Assembly: GCF_900177685.1 (NCBI RefSeq) | Contig: NZ_FXAY01000004.1 | Location: 186,001 to 250,000 of the forward strand | Source of the DNA: Agreia pratensis | GTDB lineage: Bacteria > Actinomycetota > Actinomycetes > Actinomycetales > Microbacteriaceae | Direction: 5' to 3' | DNA: 64,000 bases | Shown: positions 34,105 through 46,084 of the stretch, piece after piece | Layout of the letters: each line of letters starts with the position of its first letter | Numbering within the stretch: the first letter of the stretch is position 1 | The notes under the pieces: model-generated | Seen by the model: the letters and a program-made list of their open reading frames with translations, nothing else | Told to the model about the DNA's origin: nothing | Databases searched by the model: none | Made by a program: the position numbers and the translations under genes

Positions 34105-34704
34105 ATGACCTCGGAGCGGCTCCCGCGACACAGCATCGGTCTGGCCGAGGTCGTGCAGGGCGCGCATCCGTCTCACGCTGCGATCGCGGGCCTGTTGCTC
34201 TGTCTGTCGTTCGGGTCTGTTGGGATCGCGCCGAGCATCGTGACGCTCGCGTGGCTTGCGCTGGTGACTCCGAGCCTGGTGGTCATCGACCTGCGCCTGA
34301 GACGGCTGCCGAATGTATTGGTCGTGCCGGGGCTCGGGGCCATGCTCATCGACGGGGGCTGGGCAGGTGTGGCTTCGGGGGAGCTCGCCGTGAACGCTCT
34401 CGTGACGACCACGATCGTCACGGCCGTCATGCTGGTGCTCAACCTCGTGGGAGGGCTGGGCATGGGCGACGTGAAATTGAGCGTCGTGATGACCGGATGC
34501 CTGTCGCTGGTATCGCCGCTTCTCGCCGTCTCGGCGCTGATGCTCGCATTCTTTCTCGGCGGAGGGTACTCGGCGGCTCTCTTACTGAGACGCCGTGATC
34601 AGCGCCGGAGGCGCATAGCTTTTGGCCCTCTGCTGCTGTGTGCTTTCTGGACAGTGGTCGTCCTGAACGCGCTTACCGGTATCTGGCGAGCGTCGGTGAC
34701 GTGA
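34105..34704 (+). CDS. A24 prepilin peptidase-like membrane aspartic protease
   Basis: 199 aa, about six hydrophobic helices. Both catalytic aspartates of the A24 family are present: Asp62 in VVIDLRLRRLPN and Asp122 in GMGDVKL (GxGD). It lacks the N-terminal methylase domain, as in TadV/CpaA-type peptidases, which process Flp/Tad pilins or other class III signal peptides. No pilus or secretion genes are in this window, so its substrates are elsewhere. It is followed by a strong hairpin shared with the convergent fumC. Confidence 0.82.
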   Translation: MTSERLPRHSIGLAEVVQGAHPSHAAIAGLLLCLSFGSVGIAPSIVTLAWLALVTPSLVVIDLRLRRLPNVLVVPGLGAMLIDGGWAGVASGELAVNALVTTTIVTAVMLVLNLVGGLGMGDVKLSVVMTGCLSLVSPLLAVSALMLAFFLGGGYSAALLLRRRDQRRRRIAFGPLLLCAFWTVVVLNALTGIWRASVT

Positions 34705-34731
34705 CGCCACGTGTCGTAGAGCCCTGTACAG

Positions 34732-34782
34732 GCACGAGGCCGCCCGAGCCGCAGGCTGGTGCGGGATCGGACGGCCTCGTGC
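34732..34782. terminator. Bidirectional hairpin between prepilin peptidase and fumC
   Basis: A perfect 11-bp inverted repeat GCACGAGGCCG / CGGCCTCGTGC with a 29-nt loop that can itself form a small GC stem. It fills the gap between two convergent stop codons. Confidence 0.65.
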
Positions 34783-34801
34783 TGGACTATTTCGGGTCAG
34801 G

Positions 34802-36226
34802 TCAGGCTGACGGCGGCGCCGTCATCGAGAGCACGTCGAGAGCCTTGTCGAGCTGCTCGAGGGTCACCTCGCCCCGCTCCACGAATCCGAGGTCGATGAC
34901 GGCCTCACGCACGGTCACCTTGTTGGCGACGGAGTGCTTGGCGATCTTGGCGGCAGCCTCATAGCCGATGATGCGGTTGAGCGGCGTGACGATGGAGGGA
35001 GACGACTCTGCCAGGGCGCGCGCACGGTCGAGATTGGCTTCGAGCCCCGACACGGTCTTGTCGGCGAGCAGCACCGAGGAGTTCGACAACAGCCGGATCG
35101 ACTCGAGCAGAGCGGTTCCCATGACCGGAATGGCGACGTTGAGCTCGAAGGCACCAGAGGCGCCCGACCAAGCGATGCTTGCGTCGTTGCCGATGACTCG
35201 GGAGCAGACCATGAGAACGGCCTCAGGGATGACCGGGTTGACCTTGCCTGGCATGATCGACGACCCGGGCTGCAGGTCGGGGATGTGCAGTTCACCGAGA
35301 CCCGCATTGGGGCCCGAGCCCATCCAGCGGAGGTCATTGCAGATCTTGGTGAGGCTCACTGCGAGCACCCGAAGGGCGCCGGATGCCTCGACCAGCGAAT
35401 CGCGGGCGCCCTGGGCCTCGAAGTGATCGCGGGCCTCGGTGATCGGCAGGCCTGTTTCTTCGGCCAGCAGTCGGATGACGAGCTGGGGGAAGCCGGCGGG
35501 CGTGTTGATGCCCGTTCCGACAGCCGTGCCGCCCAGAGGAACTTCGGCCACGCGGGGGAGCGCAGACTGTACTCGTTCTATGCCGAGCCTGATCTGCATG
35601 GCGTAACCGCCGAACTCCTGTCCGAGCGTCACCGGAGTGGCGTCCATGAGGTGCGTGCGCCCAGCCTTGACCGCAGACTTCCACAGCTCGGCCTTGGCCT
35701 CGAGAGCGGTAGCGAGGTGGTCGAGAGCTGGCAGCAGCTGACCGATGAGGGCAGCCGTGACGGCGACGTGCACGGAGGTGGGGAAGACATCGTTCGACGA
35801 CTGTGAGGCATTGATATGGTCGTTGGGGTGGACCGGGCTGCCGAGTCGGGCCGTGGCGAGAGTGCTGAGCACCTCGTTCATGTTCATGTTCGACGAGGTG
35901 CCGCTACCCGTCTGGTACACGTCGATGGGGAACTCGCCGTCGAGTGACCCCGAGATCACCTCGTCGGCCGCCGACGCGATGGCGTCGGCGATTGACCGGT
36001 CGAGAACCCCCAGCTGTGCGTTGGCGAGCGCGGCGGCCTTCTTGATGCGAGCCAGCGCTGAGATCTGCGCCGATTCGAGCCCGGCACCTGAGACGGGAAA
36101 GTTCTCGACCGCGCGCTGTGTCTGCGCGCCGTACTTGGCGTTGATGGGTACGCGCACCTCGCCCATCGTGTCGTGCTCGATTCGGAACTGCTCTGTTCCG
36201 TTTGTTCCGGTTGCTGTGTCCACCAC
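34802..36226 (-). CDS. fumC: Class II fumarate hydratase
   Basis: A 474-aa tetrameric, iron-independent fumarase (fumarate + water to malate, TCA cycle). The superfamily signature [15 protein letters not shown] is intact with its catalytic-loop Ser, and other helices match ([51 protein letters not shown]). The start is a GTG with AGGAAGG upstream. Convergent with the prepilin peptidase and followed upstream by carbonic anhydrase on the same strand after 100 bp. Confidence 0.95.
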   Translation of the reverse strand: MVDTATGTNGTEQFRIEHDTMGEVRVPINAKYGAQTQRAVENFPVSGAGLESAQISALARIKKAAALANAQLGVLDRSIADAIASAADEVISGSLDGEFPIDVYQTGSGTSSNMNMNEVLSTLATARLGSPVHPNDHINASQSSNDVFPTSVHVAVTAALIGQLLPALDHLATALEAKAELWKSAVKAGRTHLMDATPVTLGQEFGGYAMQIRLGIERVQSALPRVAEVPLGGTAVGTGINTPAGFPQLVIRLLAEETGLPITEARDHFEAQGARDSLVEASGALRVLAVSLTKICNDLRWMGSGPNAGLGELHIPDLQPGSSIMPGKVNPVIPEAVLMVCSRVIGNDASIAWSGASGAFELNVAIPVMGTALLESIRLLSNSSVLLADKTVSGLEANLDRARALAESSPSIVTPLNRIIGYEAAAKIAKHSVANKVTVREAVIDLGFVERGEVTLEQLDKALDVLSMTAPPSA

Positions 36227-36326
36227 TGTGTGGCCTGCCTTCCTATGTTTCGCCTTGTGGGCGCGGTGTGTGGGTCTGAAACGTCGTGGTCGTGAGATCT
36301 GTGAAAGGAGTGGGGCCCGAGCGCGG

Positions 36327-36962
36327 CTAGACGTTGCCGATCACGAGGTCGGCAACCGCTCGACCTTCGGCCAGCCGATAGTTGGCGCCCACGATCGCGA
36401 GCCGGCCCTCGGCTACGGCCTCACTGATCAACTCGGAGGTCTCGAGGAGCTCGCGCACGGTGTCTCGCAGGTGCAGCCGACCGACCTCATGGGGGTCGAC
36501 GGCCTCTGCCGTGTCGCCTCCCTGGTGCTCGGCGGCATGCACCGCGGGAGTGATCTTCTCGATGATGCCGCGGATGTGCACGGGCAGCGGCGGCGCATCC
36601 GGCCCGACCGACTCGATCGCAGCAGCCACGGCACCGCACTCATCGTGGCCCAATACGACGATGAGCGGCACCCCGAGCACACCGACGGCGTACTCGAGAC
36701 TGCCGAGCACGGAGTCGGAGATCACCTGGCCGGCGTTGCGCACAACGAAGAGGTCGCCGAGACCCTTGTCGAAGATGATCTCGGCGGCGAGTCGAGAATC
36801 ACTGCAGCCGAACAGCGCGGCTCGGGGTGCCTGGCCGGCGGCGATCTGGTGTCGGCGCTCGACATCCTGGCGCGGGTGGCGCGGCGTGCCGTTGATGAAG
36901 CGCTCGTTGCCGCGCACCATCTCGCCCCAGATCTTGGCGGGTGTAAGGGAGGAATCGTTCAT
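36327..36962 (-). CDS. Beta-class carbonic anhydrase
   Basis: A 211-aa zinc enzyme interconverting CO2 and bicarbonate. All expected zinc-site residues are present: FGCSDSR (Cys53, Asp55, Arg57) and VLGHDECG (His106, Cys109). ATG 36962 gives the family N-terminus ([25 protein letters not shown]) and overlaps the DUF4245 stop (ATGA). A longer upstream frame is out-of-phase shadow of DUF4245. It may supply bicarbonate to carboxylases. Co-transcribed with DUF4245 and xseBA. Confidence 0.92.
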   Translation of the reverse strand: MNDSSLTPAKIWGEMVRGNERFINGTPRHPRQDVERRHQIAAGQAPRAALFGCSDSRLAAEIIFDKGLGDLFVVRNAGQVISDSVLGSLEYAVGVLGVPLIVVLGHDECGAVAAAIESVGPDAPPLPVHIRGIIEKITPAVHAAEHQGGDTAEAVDPHEVGRLHLRDTVRELLETSELISEAVAEGRLAIVGANYRLAEGRAVADLVIGNV

Positions 36963-37624
36963 GATGTCGCCTCGGTCGTCTGTTTTTCGATGGTGGTCGT
37001 GATGGTGGACGCCAGTGCCGCTGCTTCTTCGGGCGTGGCCGTTCCGGCCACGATGAACGTGCTGCGACCCGACTCGGTTGTCAGTGCATATTCGACGTTG
37101 CCGACATCGCGGTCGGAGTCTCGGTTGTCGTAGACGATCCAGTCGATTCCGTCGATGTTGACGGTACCTGTCGGAATCGTCTGTTGCATCTCGTTGACAA
37201 GCCAGCTCGGGTTCGCGTCGACCGCCTGGGTGATCGAGAGGAACTGCTTCGACGGAGTGATGAGGCCGATGAACCACGAGGTCACGCCGTCGAGGCTCGC
37301 TGTGCGGATCTCGGCCACATTCGACGACCAGGTGTCGGGCAGCTCGGGGACGGCCAGCGGAACGGGAAGCGTGCGCTGCGCGCTGACCGCAACAGATCGG
37401 TAGTCGATCGATTGAAGCCGAGAGGAGTCGTCTCGCGGGACGATGAAGATCATAAGAGCAACGATGGCGACGGTGACGCCAACGGCCACCCAGAGATTGC
37501 GGATCGTCTTGCTGTCACGGTAGTTCTTGGAGTTCTGAGCCTTGCGGGCCGCTTCTTCTTCGGGTGTCTCGGGTCTTCCGAGTTCCGCCACGATGGGGCG
37601 GGGCTTCGGTTCGCGGCGCGCCAC
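36959..37624 (-). CDS. DUF4245 domain membrane protein
   Basis: A 221-aa protein: about 45 cytosolic residues (RRPETPEEEAARKAQ-like, charged), one transmembrane helix (NLWVAVGVTVAIVALMIFIV, about 43-62) and an extracytoplasmic alpha/beta domain with TWSSNVAEIRT, GVTSWFIGLITPSKQFLSI and WIVYDNRDSDRD. It matches the actinobacterial DUF4245 family, usually beside xseBA and glpX. Function unknown. The start is uncertain: GTG 37624, just after the xseB stop, is preferred; a longer form would overlap xseB. The end overlaps the carbonic anhydrase start. Confidence 0.75.
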   Translation of the reverse strand: MARREPKPRPIVAELGRPETPEEEAARKAQNSKNYRDSKTIRNLWVAVGVTVAIVALMIFIVPRDDSSRLQSIDYRSVAVSAQRTLPVPLAVPELPDTWSSNVAEIRTASLDGVTSWFIGLITPSKQFLSITQAVDANPSWLVNEMQQTIPTGTVNIDGIDWIVYDNRDSDRDVGNVEYALTTESGRSTFIVAGTATPEEAAALASTITTTIEKQTTEATS

Positions 37625-37626
37625 CT

Positions 37627-37857
37627 CTACTCGGCGACCGACTGGCGGGCGGCATCGAGGCGGGCTTTGGCCCCGATGAGCCATTGCTCGCATCGGCGTG
37701 CGAGCGCCTCGCCTCGCTCCCACAGGGCGAGTGACTGCTCCAGCGTCGACGAGCCCTGCTCGAGTTCGGTGACGACGCGAACGAGTTCGTCACGAGCCTG
37801 CTCATAGCTCAGAGCGTCGATGTCATCGGTCGACGGGGTTGTCGCTGTGGAGGGCAT
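37627..37857 (-). CDS. xseB: Exodeoxyribonuclease VII small subunit
   Basis: 76 aa, the usual size. Helical segments [20 protein letters not shown] and [23 protein letters not shown]-type match XseB, which forms filaments along the XseA coiled coil and activates the single-strand nuclease. ATG 37857 follows the xseA stop by 10 nt, with GGAGGGGGCGG-like purines upstream. Same order (xseA then xseB) as in other actinobacteria. Confidence 0.9.
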   Translation of the reverse strand: MPSTATTPSTDDIDALSYEQARDELVRVVTELEQGSSTLEQSLALWERGEALARRCEQWLIGAKARLDAARQSVAE

Positions 37858-37867
37858 GATTCCAATC

Positions 37868-39130
37868 TTATTCTGCGGTGGAGGGGGCGGCGGCTGCGGA
37901 GAGGCTGCGAGCACCTGTCGATGTTGCGCCGATCGCACCGTCGGAGACGGTGATGGTGAGGTTGGCGCCGCTCGGCGCCTCGTCTCGACCGCGAACGATC
38001 GAGGCGTCGTCGCGCTGAACGATGGCGTATCCGCGATCGAGGGTGCGCTGGGGAGAGAGGGCGCGCAGATGCGCCACGAGTTGACGGGTGCTGTCGTCTG
38101 CGCGCTCGACGACCCGAGACGCCAGTTCGCTGCCACGGGCGACGTAGCGAGTGAGTTCTTCGCTGCGCACATCGATGAGCCAACTCGAGCTAGCGAGCAC
38201 GGGCCGGCTTCGTAACTGGGCCAGCCGGTCGATCTCGTTCTTGATGACGTGATTCACCCGCACTCCGAGGCGAGCTCTCGCCTGCAGAACCCGGGACAAT
38301 TCTTCGGCGACATCGGGCACGACGCGTTTCGCGGCGTCTGTGGGGGTGGATGCGCGCAGGTCTGCCACATCGTCGAGCAGAGGGCGGTCGGCCTCGTGAC
38401 CGATGGCGCTGACGATCGGGGTCGACGCCGCGGCCGCAGCACGCACCACGCCCTCGTCGCTGAAGCCGAGGAGGTTCTGGAAGTCGCCGCCGCCTCGGGC
38501 GATGATGATGACGTCGACCTCGGGGTCGGCGTCGAGCTGCTGGATGGCGGAGATGACTTCGCGCGGCGTGCGTTCGCCCTGCACGGCTGCGTGCACGACG
38601 CGGAACTCTACCGACGGCCAGCGGAGTTGAGCGTTGCGGAGCACGTCTTTCTCGGCATCGCTGTCTTTGCCGGTGATCAGCCCTACGCAGTGCGGCAGGA
38701 ACGGAAGGCGCTTTTTTCTCGAGGCGTCGAAGAGGCCCTCGGATGCGAGCTGTCGCCGCAGACGTTCGAGCCGCTCGAGCAGGTCTCCGAGCCCCACGTG
38801 GCGCATCTCGAAGACCTGCATCGTGAGGGTGCCGCCCTTGAGCCAGTAGTTCGGCTTCACGAGCGCGACGACGCGGTCGCCCTGCTTGAGATCGTCGGGA
38901 ATGCGGCCGCGAACGCTCGACCAGATCGTGAACCCGATGGTGACGTCGTCGGTCACGTCACGCAGTTTTCCGTAGACATTCGAGCCCGAAACGCCCCACT
39001 GCGTGATCTGGCCCTCGACCCATGCGGTGCCGAGTCTTTCGATGTAACCCTTGATCTTGCTCGAGAGCAACGCGACCGGCCACGGGTTCTCGAGAGTCGC
39101 CGGGGCGTCGGCCTGTGGGGCGTCTGTCAT
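37868..39130 (-). CDS. xseA: Exodeoxyribonuclease VII large subunit
   Basis: A 420-aa large subunit of the single-strand-specific exonuclease. N-terminal OB fold ([38 protein letters not shown]), catalytic core with [39 protein letters not shown] and [30 protein letters not shown], then coiled coil and C-terminal domain. ATG 39130 was chosen because AGGGAG lies 7-8 nt upstream; 25 upstream residues are not conserved-looking. Divergent from ispH. Confidence 0.94.
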   Translation of the reverse strand: MTDAPQADAPATLENPWPVALLSSKIKGYIERLGTAWVEGQITQWGVSGSNVYGKLRDVTDDVTIGFTIWSSVRGRIPDDLKQGDRVVALVKPNYWLKGGTLTMQVFEMRHVGLGDLLERLERLRRQLASEGLFDASRKKRLPFLPHCVGLITGKDSDAEKDVLRNAQLRWPSVEFRVVHAAVQGERTPREVISAIQQLDADPEVDVIIIARGGGDFQNLLGFSDEGVVRAAAAASTPIVSAIGHEADRPLLDDVADLRASTPTDAAKRVVPDVAEELSRVLQARARLGVRVNHVIKNEIDRLAQLRSRPVLASSSWLIDVRSEELTRYVARGSELASRVVERADDSTRQLVAHLRALSPQRTLDRGYAIVQRDDASIVRGRDEAPSGANLTITVSDGAIGATSTGARSLSAAAAPSTAE

Positions 39131-39210
39131 GCGGGTGCTCCCTGCGCGTGGTTCTGCGACGGCCGACCACCGAGTTTTCACGGTTACCATGGAGGGGTGA
39201 GCCAAGCCAC

Positions 39211-39216
39211 TATAAG
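39211..39216 (+). promoter_or_regulatory. -10-like box (TATAAG) for ispH
   Basis: TATAAG followed by 7 nt and ATG at 39224, the same spacing as the other leaderless candidates, though the last base departs from T. A GTG at 39197 directly abuts GGAGGG and is therefore less convincing. Confidence 0.4.
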
Positions 39217-39223
39217 TCTGCCG

Positions 39224-40279
39224 ATGCCGAGGATTCCCGGCGTAAGAAACAGGCTAAAGGATACCCCCGTCACCGGGGAGAAGAAGGTGCTGCTTGCAGC
39301 ACCCCGAGGCTACTGTGCAGGAGTAGACCGCGCCGTCGTCGCCGTCGAAAAAGCGCTCGAGCACTACGGTGCCCCTGTGTATGTGCGCAAGCAGATCGTG
39401 CACAACATCCACGTCGTTCAGACCCTCGAGAAGCGCGGAGCGATCTTCGTCGAGGAAGTCGATGAGGTTCCGCCGGGCGCCCACGTCGTTTTCAGCGCCC
39501 ACGGAGTGTCGCCCGCCGTCGTGCAGGGTGCCGCCGATCGTGGTCTTCAGGCCATCGATGCCACGTGTCCGCTCGTCACCAAGGTGCACCGTGAGGCCGT
39601 GCGTTTCGCGCGGGACGACTTCGAGATCCTGCTGATCGGGCACGAAGGTCACGAAGAAGTCGAAGGCACGGCTGGAGAAGCTCCCGAGCACACGACACTG
39701 GTCGGCAGCCCCGACGAGGCCGACACCGTGGTCGTTCGCGATCCCGACAAGGTCGTATGGCTGTCGCAGACCACCCTGTCGGTCGACGAGACGATGGAAA
39801 CGGTCAATAGGCTCCGCGCACGTTTTCCGAATCTGCAGGACCCGCCGAGCGACGACATCTGCTACGCCACACAGAATCGTCAGGTTGCCATCAAGAAGGT
39901 CGCCAAGAACGCCGATCTGGTCATCGTCGTCGGCTCAGCCAACTCGTCCAACTCCGTGCGTCTCGTCGAGGTTGCCCTTGAATACGGCGCCAAGGCTGCC
40001 TACCGCGTCGACTATGCACACGAGGTCAAGCAGGAGTGGCTCGACGGCGTGAACACCGTTGGCGTCACGAGCGGCGCCTCCGTGCCCGAGGTGCTCGTGC
40101 AGGATCTTCTCGACGAGCTTGCCGGCGCCGGCTACGGCGACATCGAGACCGTGATCACGGCCGAAGAAGACCTGATCTTCTCGCTTCCGAAAGAGCTGCG
40201 CAAAGACATGACAGGCAAGAACGAAGCCCGAGCGCTGGGCGGACGCCGGTCGGGTGCGGAGCAGTCCGACTCCGAGTAG
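39224..40279 (+). CDS. ispH: 4-hydroxy-3-methylbut-2-enyl diphosphate reductase
   Basis: A 351-aa iron-sulfur enzyme, the last step of the MEP isoprenoid pathway, giving IPP and DMAPP. The three cluster cysteines are in [13 protein letters not shown] (Cys31), [12 protein letters not shown] and [19 protein letters not shown] and [12 protein letters not shown] contribute the substrate site. ATG 39224 is chosen on promoter spacing; GTG 39197 would add nine residues. It supplies substrate for uppS nearby, and the ispH-xseA divergent arrangement is common in actinobacteria. Confidence 0.95.
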   Translation: MPRIPGVRNRLKDTPVTGEKKVLLAAPRGYCAGVDRAVVAVEKALEHYGAPVYVRKQIVHNIHVVQTLEKRGAIFVEEVDEVPPGAHVVFSAHGVSPAVVQGAADRGLQAIDATCPLVTKVHREAVRFARDDFEILLIGHEGHEEVEGTAGEAPEHTTLVGSPDEADTVVVRDPDKVVWLSQTTLSVDETMETVNRLRARFPNLQDPPSDDICYATQNRQVAIKKVAKNADLVIVVGSANSSNSVRLVEVALEYGAKAAYRVDYAHEVKQEWLDGVNTVGVTSGASVPEVLVQDLLDELAGAGYGDIETVITAEEDLIFSLPKELRKDMTGKNEARALGGRRSGAEQSDSE

Positions 40280-40289
40280 TCGAACCCGC

Positions 40290-40847
40290 TCAGGTAGCGC
40301 TGAGGTTCGAGATCAATCCCGGATCTGCCACGAGCGCCACAGCAACGCACGCGATCGTCGCGATCATGGCGAGGGCACCCATGAGCAGAGGAACGGGCCA
40401 CGAACGCCGTCTCTGCCCGATGAGACGAACGGTGAGCCAGATGGTCGCGGCGAGCAGAACGAGCTGCGCGATCGCGGCGATGGCCCCCGCGATGTCGACG
40501 GCTGAGCCGCCGCCGTACTCGCCCAGGCCGCGGTCCGAGTAGAACATCTCGAGCGTGCTGCGCAGATCGAAGAGCGACGGCACGCTCGATGAACTCGTCA
40601 TCACCGCGGTCACGAGCAGGAACACGGAGATCGAGGCATCGAGGACGCGGTAAGGAGCGGGCGGGGCTGTTCCCGATGCTGCGCCTTCAGCGTCGTTCCG
40701 GTGCGAGGCCGCTTTATCGGCGTCAGCCCCATCCGGAGCCGTGCCTTCGGTCTCGGTCTCGGTCTCGTGAGGATCTGCGGGAGGCGACCAGACCCACCCC
40801 TCGGGTGCGAGTTCGCCGTAACGAGGAGTGGGTCGGTCGTCTGCCAT
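40290..40847 (-). CDS. Membrane protein resembling DUF6264 family
   Basis: 185 aa. An N-terminal acidic, Thr/Glu-rich cytosolic region beginning RPTPRYGELAPEGW, then three hydrophobic helices (about 77-97, 128-150, 157-180). The PRYGE-start and layout recall a small membrane family common in Microbacteriaceae (DUF6264); I am only moderately sure of that label. Function unknown. It lies 12 nt downstream of fba on the same strand and is convergent with ispH. Confidence 0.6.
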   Translation of the reverse strand: MADDRPTPRYGELAPEGWVWSPPADPHETETETEGTAPDGADADKAASHRNDAEGAASGTAPPAPYRVLDASISVFLLVTAVMTSSSSVPSLFDLRSTLEMFYSDRGLGEYGGGSAVDIAGAIAAIAQLVLLAATIWLTVRLIGQRRRSWPVPLLMGALAMIATIACVAVALVADPGLISNLSAT

Positions 40848-40859
40848 AGTCGCCTGAGC

Positions 40860-41888
<1,029 letters not shown>

Positions 41889-42018
41889 GATTTCTCCTTG
41901 TGTCTACGCGACTTCATCCTAGGGGAGGGTCATCAGATGCCCACCGGTACTCTGGAGGGGCCAGGCGATGACGCGCGACAGGAGCCGTCACGTGGCAACG
42001 AATTCTGTGAGGTCTGCA

Positions 42019-43005
42019 ATGACGAATACCGAAAACGACGCTCTCTACCTTCACCCCGACCGCAACCTCGCCATGGAGCTTGTGCGTGCCACCGAAGCCG
42101 CCTCCATCCGCGCGTACCCGTTCATCGGTCGCGGTGACAAGCTCGCCGCCGACGGAGCCGCGGTCGACGCGATGCGCGCGTTCCTCACGACGGTCAACTT
42201 CGACGGCGTGGTCGTGATCGGCGAGGGCGAGAAAGACGAAGCGCCGATGCTCTTCAACGGCGAGCATGTGGGCAACGGCCGTGGGCCTGCCTGCGACATC
42301 GCCGTCGATCCGATCGACGGAACGAGCCTCACCGCGGCGGGCCGCCAGAACGCCCTCTCCGTCATTGCCGTCTCCGACCGAGGCACCATGCTCGACGCAT
42401 CGAGCGTGTTCTACATGGACAAGATCGTCACCGGTCCTGAGGGCATCGGCGTGATCGACATCGACCGGCCGATCGGCGACAACATCCGCGCACTGGCCAA
42501 GGCGAAGGGCAAAGACGTCTCGGACATCAAGGTCGCCGTGCTCGACCGTCCCCGCCATCTCGGCCTTATCGAAGAGATTCGCGCCGCCGGTGCAGGAACC
42601 CGCCTGCTGCTGGATGGCGACGTCGCAGGCGGCATCAACGCCGCCCGCTACGAGACCAGAACAGACATGTGCGTCGGAGTCGGTGGCAGCCCGGAGGGCA
42701 TCGTCACGGCCTGTGCCATCAAGGCGCTCGGCGGGCTCATTCAGGGGCGTCTGCTGCCCAAGACCGACGAGGAGCGCCAGCGTGCGATCGACGCCGGACT
42801 CGACGTCGACCGCATCTACGAGGCAGACGACCTGGTGAAGGGCAACAACACCATGTTCGTGGCGACAGGTGTGACGGATGGCGGCCTGGTGGCCGGTGTG
42901 CGCAAGAAGGGCCCCGTGATTCGCACAGAGAGCCTGGTTCTGCGCAGCCGTTCGGGCACTATCCGCCGGATCGTGGCCGACCACATCGCCGACAAGTGGT
43001 TCTAG
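42019..43005 (+). CDS. glpX: Class II fructose-1,6-bisphosphatase
   Basis: A 328-aa gluconeogenic phosphatase (fructose 1,6-bisphosphate to fructose 6-phosphate). Metal/phosphate motifs: VVIGEGEKDEAPML and DIAVDPIDGTSLTA. GlpX is the main FBPase of actinobacteria. ATG 42019 was chosen over ATG 41968 and GTG 41992 because GTGAGGT lies 6-7 nt upstream and the protein then starts like known homologues (ALYLHPDRNLAMELVRATEAA). Its stop codon is the first copy of a 16-bp tandem repeat. Confidence 0.93.
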   Translation: MTNTENDALYLHPDRNLAMELVRATEAASIRAYPFIGRGDKLAADGAAVDAMRAFLTTVNFDGVVVIGEGEKDEAPMLFNGEHVGNGRGPACDIAVDPIDGTSLTAAGRQNALSVIAVSDRGTMLDASSVFYMDKIVTGPEGIGVIDIDRPIGDNIRALAKAKGKDVSDIKVAVLDRPRHLGLIEEIRAAGAGTRLLLDGDVAGGINAARYETRTDMCVGVGGSPEGIVTACAIKALGGLIQGRLLPKTDEERQRAIDAGLDVDRIYEADDLVKGNNTMFVATGVTDGGLVAGVRKKGPVIRTESLVLRSRSGTIRRIVADHIADKWF

Positions 43006-43061
43006 GCCTCGACGGTTCTAGCCCTCGACGGTTCTAGCCCTCTACGGTTCTAGGCTGCGGG
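42998..43061. repeat. 16-bp tandem repeat (4 copies) bridging glpX and rmuC stops
   Basis: Four consecutive units at 42998-43013, 43014-43029, 43030-43045 and 43046-43061, each beginning GGTTCTAG; units 2 and 3 differ at one base and units 1 and 4 are slightly diverged. Unit 1 contains the glpX stop and unit 4 the stop of the convergent rmuC. Confidence 0.85.
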
Positions 43062-44294
43062 ATCGCTCTTCTCTAATTCGGCGACGAGTTCGTAGCTCGA
43101 CAGCTCTCGGCGCTGTTCTTCGATCGTGGGGAGCACGCCGAGAACCGTCGATTCGTCGAGAGCGTTGAGCTTTCGCGCGGTCGGGAACACCTGTCGTTCG
43201 AGTGAGCCCACGAACGAGTTGTAATCGCGCACACTGCGTTCGATCGAGCGACCGAGCTTCTCAGCATGGGTGGCGGTTGTGGCCAGGCGCGTATACAACT
43301 CACGGCTCAAATCGAAGAGCACCTTCGCGTCGTGGGTGAGCACGTCTTGCTGCCAGCTGTAGGCCACCGTCTTCAGCACCGACCACAGCGTGACGGGCGA
43401 TGCCAGCGCGACTTTGCGCGAGAACGCGAACTCCATGATGCTGGGGTCGGCCTCGAGCGCGCTCGACACGAGCGACTCACTGGGGATGAAGGCGATGACA
43501 AGTTCGGGGGAGGCCTCGAGCCCAGTCCAGTAGCCCTTGTTGCTCAGCGTCGTGATGTGGTCTCGCACCGCCTTCACGTGGCGCTTCATCAGTCGGTCTC
43601 TCTCGGCGCCGTCGACCCCTGTTGCGGTGGCGGGGATCAGACTCGCCTCGAGGTATGCGTCGAACGGCACCTTCGCGTCGACGGCGATGTTCTTGCCGCC
43701 GGGAAGATGCACCACCATATCGGGCCGGCCGGCTCCTGACGTGCCCACGATGCTTGTCTGAACATCGAAGTCGACGCGCTCGATCAGCCCGGCGGCCTCG
43801 ACAACCCGGCGAAGCTGTGTCTCGCCCCACACGCCGCGCGTGCTGTTCGACCTCAGAGCCGAGGCGAGTGACTCAGCCGTGCTCCTCAGCCTCTCTTCCG
43901 ACTCGGTCGCGCTGCGCAGCTGTTCGCTGAGTTCGCCGTGCTGCTTCTGTCGCTGCTCCTCGAGCTCGGAGACCTTGCGCTGCACCAGACGCAGGCTCTC
44001 GGCGACGGGGCTGAGGGCGACGAGCACACGGCCGTCGGAACTCACCCGCTCGGCCTCGGCCTCGCTCATCTCGCGGATTCGCTGCTGGAACTCGCCGATG
44101 CGCCCGACCTGCAACTCGAGCTGTTCGTGCAGACCCGCGATGGTCGCCTCGGCCGCTGCGGAGCGGGCCTGAAGCTCAGCCATGGGCCTGGGGTCGACCT
44201 GCGGAATGCGGCTCGCGCGAAGCATCCAGCCGATGGCGCCGCCAAGCGCCACGCCGATGAGCAGACCGAGCACCAGAGCGAATATGGGATCCAT
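43050..44294 (-). CDS. rmuC: RmuC family DNA recombination protein
   Basis: 414 aa. One N-terminal transmembrane helix (IFALVLGLLIGVALGGAIGWML, about 4-25), a long coiled coil (about 45-140) and the RmuC nuclease-like core with STRGVWGETQLRRVVEAAGL, RPDMVVHLPGGKNIAVDAKVPFDAYL and LVIAFIPSESLVSSALE. RmuC limits inversions at short repeats in E. coli; the fold belongs to the PD-(D/E)xK nucleases. It is 51 nt downstream of the exonuclease gene on the same strand. Confidence 0.9.
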   Translation of the reverse strand: MDPIFALVLGLLIGVALGGAIGWMLRASRIPQVDPRPMAELQARSAAAEATIAGLHEQLELQVGRIGEFQQRIREMSEAEAERVSSDGRVLVALSPVAESLRLVQRKVSELEEQRQKQHGELSEQLRSATESEERLRSTAESLASALRSNSTRGVWGETQLRRVVEAAGLIERVDFDVQTSIVGTSGAGRPDMVVHLPGGKNIAVDAKVPFDAYLEASLIPATATGVDGAERDRLMKRHVKAVRDHITTLSNKGYWTGLEASPELVIAFIPSESLVSSALEADPSIMEFAFSRKVALASPVTLWSVLKTVAYSWQQDVLTHDAKVLFDLSRELYTRLATTATHAEKLGRSIERSVRDYNSFVGSLERQVFPTARKLNALDESTVLGVLPTIEEQRRELSSYELVAELEKSDPAA

Positions 44295-44345
44295 GCCGGA
44301 AGTCTCGCACCGGCCCCCGACATCGTTGGAAGAATCGGCCGCGCG

Positions 44346-44936
44346 TCAGCTAACCGGGGCGACGAGCGCCGGTCGCAGCTGCGAGATCTTGACCCCGGCG
44401 GCACCGGCAAGCGTCTCGATCGAGTTCACCTCGTGACGTTCGGCCGCATGGATGATGATCGCCGCGCACGCCTCGGCATCCGCCAGCGCATCGTGGTGCC
44501 TGAAGTCTTCGAAGCCCGCCGCCATGGCCGCCACGGGCAGACGATACGAGTCGAGTGAGTACGTTTTGCGGGCGATCTGCAGGCTGCAGGCGTAGGCGTT
44601 CGGCGGGCATTCCACGCGGGCTGCCGCACTCGCCGCGCGGATGACGGCCATGTCGAACGCCGCATTGTGGGCCACGAAGTGATCGTCTCCGACGAAGTCG
44701 ACGAGTTCGTCGAGCTGCTCCTCCCAGCCGCGGGCGTCTTGTACGTCTTCGCTGTAGATGCCGTGGATCTTCGTGTTCCAGGGCAAGAACTCGTCGAAGC
44801 CGTCTTGCGGCTTGATGAACCACGACGTCTCGTCGACGACCACGCCGTCGCGCACCTTGACCAGACCCACCGAACATGCGGATTCGCGATAGGAGTTGGC
44901 GGTCTCGAAGTCGATGGCAGTGAAATTCAGGGGCAC
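44346..44936 (-). CDS. DnaQ-like 3'-5' exonuclease domain protein
   Basis: A 196-aa DEDD exonuclease. Exo I is FTAIDFETAN (Asp, Glu), Exo II is VAHNAAFDMAVI and Exo III is HHDALADAEACA, giving a DEDDh set. It resembles DNA polymerase III epsilon-like proteins that trim DNA or RNA 3' ends. GTG 44936 gives the expected start two to three residues before the first strand. It precedes rmuC, so the two form a small DNA-repair pair, divergent from ychF. Confidence 0.88.
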   Translation of the reverse strand: MPLNFTAIDFETANSYRESACSVGLVKVRDGVVVDETSWFIKPQDGFDEFLPWNTKIHGIYSEDVQDARGWEEQLDELVDFVGDDHFVAHNAAFDMAVIRAASAAARVECPPNAYACSLQIARKTYSLDSYRLPVAAMAAGFEDFRHHDALADAEACAAIIIHAAERHEVNSIETLAGAAGVKISQLRPALVAPVS

Positions 44937-44996
44937 ATATCGATGCTCTCATGCGGCACCGACCGTCGTTTCGAAGGCAGCCGCGCGCCGGGCAAG

Positions 44997-45002
44997 TACG
45001 AT
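44997..45002 (+). promoter_or_regulatory. -10 box (TACGAT) for ychF
   Basis: TACGAT followed by 8 nt and the GTG at 45011; no ribosome-binding site is visible. Confidence 0.4.
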
Positions 45003-45010
45003 GGATGCTC

Positions 45011-46082
<1,072 letters not shown>

Positions 46083-46084
<2 letters not shown>

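Noticed and set aside
38249-39196. Upstream extension of the ispH frame (antisense to xseA)
   Set aside because: No similarity to IspH; xseA on the other strand has complete exonuclease VII motifs.
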